A stretch of DNA of 64,000 nt from Lachnospiraceae bacterium (lineage in GTDB: Bacteria; Bacillota; Clostridia; Lachnospirales; Lachnospiraceae). The notes under the pieces were generated by a model. That model saw only the letters and a list, made by a program, of their open reading frames with translations. It did not search any database and was not told the DNA's origin. Every line of letters begins with the position of its first letter. Within the stretch, counting starts at the first letter, position 1. A program made the translations under genes and the position numbers. This document shows, in pieces, positions 8,161 through 15,027 of the stretch. The stretch lies in NCBI GenBank assembly GCA_022845955.1, contig AP025576.1, forward strand, positions 62,001-126,000. Reading direction: 5' to 3'.

Positions 8161-8340
8161 TTATGCAGTTAACTGTGGGAAACTGCCCCTTCATCCTATC
8201 ATAAATCGGAAAAAAAGTACATGATTGAAAACACTCTTATACATATCTTTAAAGAATCTTAATGGGAACTAAATAAAGTTTTCTTTTTTCTGGGGTATGA
8301 TAAAAATAACAGGACAGTTAAAGATTGGGAGGATATGATT

Positions 8341-9039
8341 ATGTTATTTCTCATGGATGTAGGAATAGGGGCCGGCTCCGGGCTGGTGCTTTCGGTTCCG
8401 GCCCTTTTGTGGTTGGAAAAGGAAAGGCAAAAGAAAGGGGAAAAGAAGCCGTGGCATACGGCAGGGGTGTGTCTGTTTGCCTTTTTGCTGGCGGGAATTG
8501 TAACAGTGACAGGAATACCTGCGTTATATCGGCTGCGCTTTGATGCGAATGTTAACCTCATTCCTATGGTTGAAATTTTTTCCAATTTCAGTCAGTATCT
8601 GAAAAATATGATTCTGTTTGTACCCTTCGGTTTTTTTGTCCCTTTGCTTTGGAAACGGGAGCGCATGGTGGAGAAAACGGTGAGTATCGGGTTTTTGTTT
8701 TCCCTTTTCATCGAGCTGATGCAGCTTTTTTCCATGCGGGCGACGGATATTGATGATTTGCTTATGAATACATGGGGGACATGGGTGGGATATCTGCTAT
8801 TCAGAGGGGTTTTACGGATAATGCCGGGAATCTGTGAGAGGTTCGGGGCCGGAGAAAATCCGGGATTGGACGGTTTTTTCTGTGAAGGGGACAAGCCGTC
8901 AGGAAAAGAAGCGGCAGTCCGGGCCGAAAGCCCTGTCTGCCGCTTGGAAATGGAGCTTTGTTTCGGGATAGTCCTGTTGCTCATGCTGACCCTGCAGCCT
9001 TTGATCGCAGAGGCCTTGTGGGAGCTTCTGTACCGGTAA
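8341..9039 (+). CDS. VanZ-like membrane protein
   Basis: A 232-residue membrane protein with the VanZ-family core. NVNLIPM is followed by QYLKNMILFVPFGFFVPLLW, then GFLFSLFIELMQLFSMRATDIDDLLMNTWGTWVGY, which carries the typical E-x2-Q and D-x-D-D-x2-x-N-T-x-G pattern. There are four or five membrane segments and a cytoplasmic-looking charged tail. VanZ in enterococci gives low-level teicoplanin resistance, but most genomic relatives have unknown roles, so no resistance is claimed. ATG 8341 is preferred because GGGAGG at 8327-8332 is 8 bases upstream; the ATG at 8335 is too close. Confidence 0.85.
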   Translation: MLFLMDVGIGAGSGLVLSVPALLWLEKERQKKGEKKPWHTAGVCLFAFLLAGIVTVTGIPALYRLRFDANVNLIPMVEIFSNFSQYLKNMILFVPFGFFVPLLWKRERMVEKTVSIGFLFSLFIELMQLFSMRATDIDDLLMNTWGTWVGYLLFRGVLRIMPGICERFGAGENPGLDGFFCEGDKPSGKEAAVRAESPVCRLEMELCFGIVLLLMLTLQPLIAEALWELLYR

Positions 9040-9055
9040 GGCAGGCAGAGGGCTG

Positions 9056-10612
9056 TCAGAACACCCGGGTAGTCCACCTGGTGCAATCCCATACATCGGT
9101 AGCCAGGCCATCATAGAATTCCGGTTCATGGCATACCATCAGGATGCTGCCTTTATAGGCCTGCAGGGAACGTTTCAGCTCCGCCTTGGCGTCCACATCC
9201 AGATGGTTGGTAGGTTCATCCAGAAGCAGGATATTGGTTTCCTTGTTGATGAGCTTGCACAGACGAACCTTTGCCTGTTCGCCGCCGCTTAATACTTTGA
9301 CCATGCTCTCGATATGTTTGGTGGTCAGGCCGCATTTTGCCAGGGCGGATCGCACCTCATATTGGGTAAAGCCGGGAAATTCCTGCCAGATTTCTTCAAT
9401 GCAGCTGGTGCTGATGTCGGGAGGCATTTCCTGTTCAAAATAGCCGATGCTCAGGTAATCCCCCTGCTCTACGCTGCCGGAAAGGGGAGGGATCAGGCCC
9501 AGTATGCTTTTCAGCAGGGTGGTTTTACCGATTCCGTTGGCGCCGATAAGTGCAATTTTCTGTCCTCGTTCCATGGACAGGTTCAGCGGGGAGGAGAGCG
9601 GCTCGTCATAGCCGATAACCAGATCTCTGGCGGTAAAAATATAGCGGCCAGGGGTACGGGCTTCTTTAAAGTTAAATTCCGGTTTGGGTTTTTCACCCGC
9701 CAGTTCAATCACATCCATTTTGTCCAGCTTTTTCTGACGGGACATAGCCATATTCCGGGTGGCAACACGGGCTTTGTTACGGGCCACGAAATCCTTCAAA
9801 TCGGCGATTTCCTTTTGCTGCTTGTTATAAGCGGCCTCCAGCTGGTTCTTTTTCATGGCGTAGACTTCCTGGAATTTGTCATAGTCCCCGACGTAACGGG
9901 TCAGAGCCTGGTTGTCCATATGGTAAATCAGATTGATAACGCTGTTCAGGAAGGGAATATCGTGGGAGATGAGAATAAAAGCATTTTCATACTCGTTCAG
10001 ATAGCGTTTCAGCCACTCTATATGCTCCGCATCCAGGTAGTTGGTAGGCTCATCCAACAGTAAAATATCCGGTTTTTCCAGAAGCAGCTTGCCCAACAGG
10101 ACTTTGGTGCGCTGTCCGCCGCTCAGATCGGAAACATCCCTGTCCAGGCCGATATCGGACAGGCCCAGGGCGCGTCCCACCTCCTCCACCTTGGCATCAA
10201 TCATGTAAAAATCATGCATGGTGAGCATATCCTGAATGGTTCCCAGATCCTCCATATATACTTCCAATTCTTCCGGGGATGCGTCCCCCATTTTATCACA
10301 GATAGCATTCATCTGGGCTTCCATATCAAAAAGGAAGGAAAAGGCGGAAGCCAGTGTTTCCCGTATGCTAGTTCCTTTTTCCAGTATCGTATGCTGATCC
10401 AGGTAGACTACACGTACGTTTTTAGCCCATTCCACTTTGCCTTCATCGGGCTGAAGCTTCCCTGTAATAATGTTCATAAAGGTGGATTTTCCTTCTCCAT
10501 TGGCACCTATGAGGCCGATATGCTCTCCCTTGAGCAGACGGAAGGATACATCATGAAAAATAGCCCGATCCCCAAAACCATGGGAAAGATGTTCAACATT
10601 TAAAATGCTCAT
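9056..10612 (-). CDS. ABC-F family ATPase (YkpA/YbiT-like)
   Basis: A 518-residue soluble protein with two ATP-binding cassettes and no membrane segments, the hallmark of ABC-F translation factors. Walker A motifs are GANGEGKST (about 36-44) and GANGIGKTT. Signatures are LSGGQRTKVLL and LSGGEQAKVRL. Walker B/D-loops are LLLDEPTNYLD and LLLDEPTNHLD. The linker between the cassettes is charged and helical (KKNQLEAAYNKQQKEIADLK), as expected of the P-site tRNA interaction motif. The sequence style resembles YkpA/YbiT more than drug-resistance ABC-F proteins. The start at 10612 has TAGGAGA upstream and lacks the extra 22 residues of the longest frame. Confidence 0.9.
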   Translation of the reverse strand: MSILNVEHLSHGFGDRAIFHDVSFRLLKGEHIGLIGANGEGKSTFMNIITGKLQPDEGKVEWAKNVRVVYLDQHTILEKGTSIRETLASAFSFLFDMEAQMNAICDKMGDASPEELEVYMEDLGTIQDMLTMHDFYMIDAKVEEVGRALGLSDIGLDRDVSDLSGGQRTKVLLGKLLLEKPDILLLDEPTNYLDAEHIEWLKRYLNEYENAFILISHDIPFLNSVINLIYHMDNQALTRYVGDYDKFQEVYAMKKNQLEAAYNKQQKEIADLKDFVARNKARVATRNMAMSRQKKLDKMDVIELAGEKPKPEFNFKEARTPGRYIFTARDLVIGYDEPLSSPLNLSMERGQKIALIGANGIGKTTLLKSILGLIPPLSGSVEQGDYLSIGYFEQEMPPDISTSCIEEIWQEFPGFTQYEVRSALAKCGLTTKHIESMVKVLSGGEQAKVRLCKLINKETNILLLDEPTNHLDVDAKAELKRSLQAYKGSILMVCHEPEFYDGLATDVWDCTRWTTRVF

Positions 10613-10715
10613 GCCGGTTCTCCTATTGCAGTATCTTGGTATCGGCCGGCAGAAAGCCAGCCGACGCAAGTATACCATAAGAAGCCCGTACTTTCCAGCA
10701 CTTTATCGTGCTAAC

Positions 10716-11951
10716 CTACGCAGGATTGGAAAAACGTCCCCATTTCCGGAAGGTAAAGAAACACAGGAGGGTTCCGCCCAGGGCCACCAGCACCCAGATG
10801 AAAATGGTGGAAAACCAGCCGAAGTGTTCGGAAACGGCGCCAAACGCATAGGTGGAGAGGGAGCTTCCTATATAAGTGGAGGCATTCAGGATGCCCGAGA
10901 CGGTGGCAACCCGGCCGAAGCGTGCAAAATGGCGGGGGACCCGGCTGATGAGCAGCAGGTTGATGCCGTACATGCAGCCGGTAATAAGGGTCATCATGGT
11001 AATGCTGAATACCGGCATAGAGTTGTAAAAAGGCAGCAAAAGGAGAGAGGAAAGCGTTCCCGCCCCGAAGAGGATACCCGCGGTAAACAGTTCATTGTGC
11101 AGCCTCTGTAACAGCCAGGAGGCGATGGTAATGCTGAAGATACTGAAAACCGGAAGGACTGCGGTCGTAAGGATAGAAAGGGAAGTACTGAGTCCGAAGG
11201 TTTCGGTTATATAAGCCGGCATCCAGGTAGTGATTCCATCCCGCAGTATCCCGTGAAGGATAATGGAAAGCAGAATGGGTATCAGAGATGCCTGCAGAAA
11301 GAGGGCGGGGAGCTTTATCGTGCTGTCCCTGCTCATTTCCACGTTCAGGGCGGAAATGGTATTGGTTCCGCCGGACGCAAGCCTGGTAAAGCTCACAAAC
11401 CAGAAAAAAGCCGTGCCAAGGCCGGAAACAGTAGGGATAAGGAAGGCCAGGCGCCAGCCGGAAACAAGAATACAGACAGGTGCGAGGACATATACGGCGA
11501 TCATCCCCGCGGAAGCGGCAACGGACACCTGAACACAGCATTTTTTGTAATGGTTTTCATCCAGTGCTTCCGCCATTACCCGTACAAGAGGCGGCCAGAG
11601 CATGGATTGAAAAAAGCCATTAAGGCACCAGAGCGGAATGATGATTTCTATCCGGGGAAAAAGGGCGGCCAGGAGATTGCAGACGGAAGTGGACGCCAGT
11701 CCGGTGAAAATCATATTCCGGGGATGGAACCTGTCTCCCAGAAAGCCGCAGAGAAGCTGGCCGATCCCGTAGGTGATAAAACATCCCGTAACCGGCAGTC
11801 CGGCCAGACTCTTGCTGATACCAAGGGAACGCTGGATTTCCGCAAGGCAGGCGGCATAATTTAAACGTGTGAGATAGCTTACAAAATAGACCAGGCAGCA
11901 TAGAAAGCATAAAAAGCGGATCTTGCGCCCGGAAGTCAGCCTATTGATCAT
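10716..11951 (-). CDS. MFS transporter, organophosphate:phosphate antiporter-like
   Basis: A 411-residue major facilitator protein with about 12 membrane helices. The N-terminal features resemble the GlpT/UhpT group: SYLTRLNYA in helix 1, a GDRFHPR loop, and NGFFQSMLWPPLVRVMAE in helix 4. That group exchanges glycerol-3-phosphate or hexose phosphates for phosphate. ATG 11951 overlaps the upstream TGA stop as ATGA, implying translational coupling with the phosphodiesterase gene; the longer in-frame start at 11972 has a poorly spaced ribosome site. Context with two phosphoesterases supports uptake of a phosphorylated compound. The substrate is not readable. Confidence 0.85.
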   Translation of the reverse strand: MINRLTSGRKIRFLCFLCCLVYFVSYLTRLNYAACLAEIQRSLGISKSLAGLPVTGCFITYGIGQLLCGFLGDRFHPRNMIFTGLASTSVCNLLAALFPRIEIIIPLWCLNGFFQSMLWPPLVRVMAEALDENHYKKCCVQVSVAASAGMIAVYVLAPVCILVSGWRLAFLIPTVSGLGTAFFWFVSFTRLASGGTNTISALNVEMSRDSTIKLPALFLQASLIPILLSIILHGILRDGITTWMPAYITETFGLSTSLSILTTAVLPVFSIFSITIASWLLQRLHNELFTAGILFGAGTLSSLLLLPFYNSMPVFSITMMTLITGCMYGINLLLISRVPRHFARFGRVATVSGILNASTYIGSSLSTYAFGAVSEHFGWFSTIFIWVLVALGGTLLCFFTFRKWGRFSNPA

Positions 11952-12724
11952 AGCAGGCTTTTTCCCTCCCATTCCCTTGCGGGGAAAGCACCGGTCAGCT
12001 GGGTTACCGTAGGAGCAATATCACAGATACCCGCCTGCGCAAAGCGGGTTTCCGGCTGGAAATCCGGCCCTATGCAGATGAGCGGAATGCGCATATCGGC
12101 TTCTTCCAGGGAACCGTGTGACCGGTCATGCCCTCCGTGATCGGCTGTGATTATAAGGGTATATTCCTCTGTAAACGTTTCCGCAAGCAGTTTTATTTCA
12201 TCCAGGGACTGACGGCAGGCCTTGAAGTATTCTTCGCTCATCCAGCCGTATTCATGCCCGGCACTGTCGGTAAGACCGAGATAAACAAAGGCAAAATCCG
12301 GCTTTTCCTCTCTTATAAAGGAAAGGGCATTGGCGGTAACCATTTCGTTTGCTTTTTCATAGGAGTAAACACTGCCTGAGGCAAAAAAGCTGTAGGCCAG
12401 AGACGAGGGACGGCTTAGATCCCGCAGCTCTTCCCAGTTGTAGAAAAAAGCGCAGGTTTTGCCGGCGGCGCTCAGCTGCTCACATAATCCGTTCACCGGA
12501 CGGACCTGGGGCACATAGGTGTTGGTGAGGATACCGTGCCGGCCGGGATCCACACTGTGGAATAAGGACATGTGGCAGGGAAGCGTTACGGAAGGATAAA
12601 CGGTCTCCGCCTCCAGGGAATAGCTGCCTAGTGAAGGAAGCAGGGTACCGTATGGATGGCCGCAGGCGGCGAGGGCATCGGGCCGTAAGCCGTCTGCAAG
12701 GATGAGGAGTACTTTTCTGTTCAT
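11948..12724 (-). CDS. Alkaline-phosphatase-superfamily phosphodiesterase (NPP-like)
   Basis: A 258-residue enzyme related to nucleotide pyrophosphatase/phosphodiesterases. It contains metal-site motifs ILADGLRPDAL (aspartate), the nucleophile region YPSVTLPCHMSLF (threonine), LGLTDSAGHEYGW (Asp/His) and ITADHGGHDRSHG (Asp/His). It is shorter than eukaryotic NPPs, with no insertion domains and no signal peptide, so it probably acts inside the cell. It is translationally coupled to the transporter (4-base overlap) and follows the DeoR gene by 43 bases. The likely job is cleavage of an imported phosphodiester or nucleotide-type compound. Confidence 0.85.
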   Translation of the reverse strand: MNRKVLLILADGLRPDALAACGHPYGTLLPSLGSYSLEAETVYPSVTLPCHMSLFHSVDPGRHGILTNTYVPQVRPVNGLCEQLSAAGKTCAFFYNWEELRDLSRPSSLAYSFFASGSVYSYEKANEMVTANALSFIREEKPDFAFVYLGLTDSAGHEYGWMSEEYFKACRQSLDEIKLLAETFTEEYTLIITADHGGHDRSHGSLEEADMRIPLICIGPDFQPETRFAQAGICDIAPTVTQLTGAFPAREWEGKSLL

Positions 12725-12767
12725 GGTTTTTCCTTTCTGCCCGCTTAAAGCGGGACTTTTTCAGAGA

Positions 12768-13532
12768 TCAGCATGTGACGATCTGAAGTCCTGCTTCTTT
12801 GTAGACTTCCGCTATTTTCTCCGGCAGGCCGGAGTCCGTGAGATAAAGGAAACGGGGGTTAAGGCCGCATACATTAAGGGCCGCGCAGGTTTCAAATTTG
12901 GAGCTGTCTGCCTGGACGATGATCTGATCCGAAATAGCAATCAGGGCCCTTTGTACAGCTATCATTTCATGGATATGGTCGCTGATGCCAAAATCCAGGG
13001 AAATGGCGGAGGGCGCCAGAAAGAATTTGGAAACATGCAGCTGTTTTATCATATCCAGTGCAAGATGGCCGTAAAAGGTTTTTTCCCCGGGCATATAGAA
13101 GCCTCCGGTGAGAATGGTCTGGAATTCCTCTTTTTCCGACAGGATCTGGAATACTTCCAGGGAATTGGTAACGATGGTGAGCCTGGAATACCGCTCACAG
13201 AGCAGGGAAGCCAGCTCAAAGGAGGTGGAACCGGTATCCAGGGCAATTCTGTCCCCTTCCCGGATATAGGGGAGGGAAGCCAGCGCCAGCTTCCTTTTTT
13301 CTTCCCGGTGTTCGGACACACGGGAGGAGAGGCTGGTGTAGCTTTGCATTTTATGTACGGTGATAGCGCCGCCGTGTACCCGTTTTAAAGCACCCTGTTT
13401 TTCCAGATACTCCAGATCCCTCCGGATGGTTTCCAGAGATACCTGAAAGGTATCGGTCAGCTCCGTAACCGTAACGGAGGAACGCCGGTTCAGCATTTCT
13501 GTAATTTGGATTCTTCTTTCATTCGCAAACAT
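12768..13532 (-). CDS. DeoR/GlpR-family transcriptional regulator
   Basis: A 254-residue repressor of DeoR type. The N-terminal helix-turn-helix is ERRIQITEMLNRRSSVTVTELTDTFQVSLETIRRDLEYLEKQGALKRVHGGA. The C-terminal sugar-phosphate sensor domain has the family stretches ALDTGSTSFELASLL and TNSLEVFQIL. DeoR proteins usually respond to a phosphorylated sugar intermediate. It is first in the operon with the phosphodiesterase and the MFS transporter. ATG 13532 is chosen over TTG 13538 because GGAG lies about 9 bases upstream. Two direct repeats just upstream (13541-13576) are probable operators, and a divergent metallophosphatase gene shares the region. Confidence 0.92.
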   Translation of the reverse strand: MFANERRIQITEMLNRRSSVTVTELTDTFQVSLETIRRDLEYLEKQGALKRVHGGAITVHKMQSYTSLSSRVSEHREEKRKLALASLPYIREGDRIALDTGSTSFELASLLCERYSRLTIVTNSLEVFQILSEKEEFQTILTGGFYMPGEKTFYGHLALDMIKQLHVSKFFLAPSAISLDFGISDHIHEMIAVQRALIAISDQIIVQADSSKFETCAALNVCGLNPRFLYLTDSGLPEKIAEVYKEAGLQIVTC

Positions 13533-13540
13533 ATACAATC

Positions 13541-13576
13541 ATCTCCACATAAATACAACTATTTCCACATAAATGT
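13541..13576. promoter_or_regulatory. Tandem direct repeats, probable DeoR operators
   Basis: CTCCACATAAATACA and TTCCACATAAATGTA recur with a 20-base period (CCACAT at 13545-13550 and 13565-13570), about two helical turns, so one protein could bind both on the same face. They overlap the DeoR ribosome site and lie between the DeoR operon and the divergent metallophosphatase gene (13753). Confidence 0.5.
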
Positions 13577-13752
13577 ATCACCGTTTCCTGTTACTGTCAA
13601 GATACCATGTTAATTCTAAGTGAAGCTTTCTTTAAGATTTTATGTATTTTATTGTAATAAGAAGAATATGCGTTTATGATGAGTAAAAGCTGCGGGGCAG
13701 CTTTCACAGACAGGGAAAGCCGTGACAGTTCCAGGGAAAGAAGGAAACAGTT

Positions 13753-14886
13753 ATGAAATTTAGAGTTGACGGAACCTTTCATATATTACATATTACGGAT
13801 ATCCAGGAGGTACCTGAGGTATCGGAAGACACACTGACATTAATGCGCAGGGCGATGGATGAAGCAAAACCGGATTTGGTAGTACTTACCGGGGATCAGC
13901 TGAAGGGCTGCAGCAGGGCCTTCCGTAAAAAGCCGGAGCAGGTGGAAAAAACGATTCGGAGGATTCTGGAGCCTGTGGTGAGCAGGGGGCTTCCCTTTGC
14001 GGTAACCTTCGGCAACCATGATGAGCAAAGCGGGCTGAGCAACGGAGAGCAGATGGAAATTTACCGGAGGATTCCCGGCTGTGTGGACTGGCTGAACAGC
14101 CGGGGGCAGGAAATCCTTCATGGAACGGAGGAAGGGACCTTTGCCGTCGGGATACAGAATTACGAAGAAACACAAACCGTAATGGCGGTTTACCTCATGG
14201 ATACCAGAGGGGATGCCCCGGGAGGCGGTTATCAGACGATGCATCCCAGGCAGATATTCTGGTATAAAGGTGCCAGGGATACCTTTGAGCAGGTACATGG
14301 CAGGCTGATACCGGGAATTGTGTTCCAGCACATCCCTCTTCCTGAATATTACCGGCTTCTGAAGAAAACCGACAGAAAGACAAAAGGGTCCATACGTACC
14401 TACCGTACGCATGCCAACGAATATTACGTGCTGGATACGGAAAAATGCCAGAGCGGCAGCTTCAAGGAGGCGGTAAGCATTCCGGACAACAATGCCAGGG
14501 AATTCGAAAGCCTTCGGGAAAAAGGGGATATTTTTGCAGTATTCTGCGGCCATGATCACAGGAACAGCTTTGTGGGGAACTGCGGCGGCATGGATCTGGG
14601 TTATACCCCCTCCTGCGGTTTTAACGAATATGGTGACGGCGTGAACCGGGCGGCCAGGGAGCTTATTTTCCATGAAGACAACCCAGCTGCGTATGAAACG
14701 CGGCTGCTTACATACAAAGATCTGGTAGGGGAGAAGCCTTCCAGGCCTTTTCGGGATTTTGCATACAGCCACCGTCCGGCCACAAAGGAGGAGGCGTTGG
14801 AAAAAATAAAAAAATATCTTCTCTTCACCGGGCTGGCCGTAGCCGGAGTACAGGCGGTGAGGAGTATCCGCAGAAAAAGAAAATAA
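13753..14886 (+). CDS. Calcineurin-like metallophosphoesterase
   Basis: A 377-residue phosphoesterase. The metal-binding motifs occur in the correct order: HITDIQE (variant of the D-x-H box), VVLTGDQL, TFGNHDEQ, FQHIPLPEY and FCGHDHRNS. The arrangement resembles the Dcr2/purple-acid-phosphatase-like group. No signal peptide is present at the N-terminus; a short hydrophobic stretch (LLFTGLAVAGVQAV) followed by a basic tail at the C-terminus could form a membrane anchor. It is transcribed away from the DeoR operon and probably shares its control, giving the cluster two phosphoesterases and one transporter. The substrate is unknown. Confidence 0.85.
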   Translation: MKFRVDGTFHILHITDIQEVPEVSEDTLTLMRRAMDEAKPDLVVLTGDQLKGCSRAFRKKPEQVEKTIRRILEPVVSRGLPFAVTFGNHDEQSGLSNGEQMEIYRRIPGCVDWLNSRGQEILHGTEEGTFAVGIQNYEETQTVMAVYLMDTRGDAPGGGYQTMHPRQIFWYKGARDTFEQVHGRLIPGIVFQHIPLPEYYRLLKKTDRKTKGSIRTYRTHANEYYVLDTEKCQSGSFKEAVSIPDNNAREFESLREKGDIFAVFCGHDHRNSFVGNCGGMDLGYTPSCGFNEYGDGVNRAARELIFHEDNPAAYETRLLTYKDLVGEKPSRPFRDFAYSHRPATKEEALEKIKKYLLFTGLAVAGVQAVRSIRRKRK

Positions 14887-14903
14887 GCCAAATACCCGCT
14901 GCT

Positions 14904-14937
14904 AAAAACCATCAGGACATATCCTGATGGTTTTTTT
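14904..14937 (+). terminator. Rho-independent terminator of the metallophosphatase gene
   Basis: AACCATCAGGA pairs with TCCTGATGGTT around a 4-base loop and is followed by seven Ts. It separates this gene from the ABC importer operon starting at 15028. Confidence 0.9.
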
Positions 14938-15027
14938 GTAAGAAACTTGTAAGAGTTTTGATGGAAAATTAAAAAGAATTGTCCGTTACCATGGAGGAAC
15001 AACAGAAACAAGAAAGGACAATAAATT

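Noticed and set aside
12740..12757. GC hairpin CCCGCTTTAAGCGGG as terminator between DeoR and phosphodiesterase genes
   Set aside because: On the transcribed strand it is followed by AG-rich sequence, not Us, and the spacing suits an operon; at most an mRNA stabiliser.
13541..13576. Possible CRISPR-like spaced repeat
   Set aside because: Only two short copies with a 20-base period at a promoter; better explained as operators.
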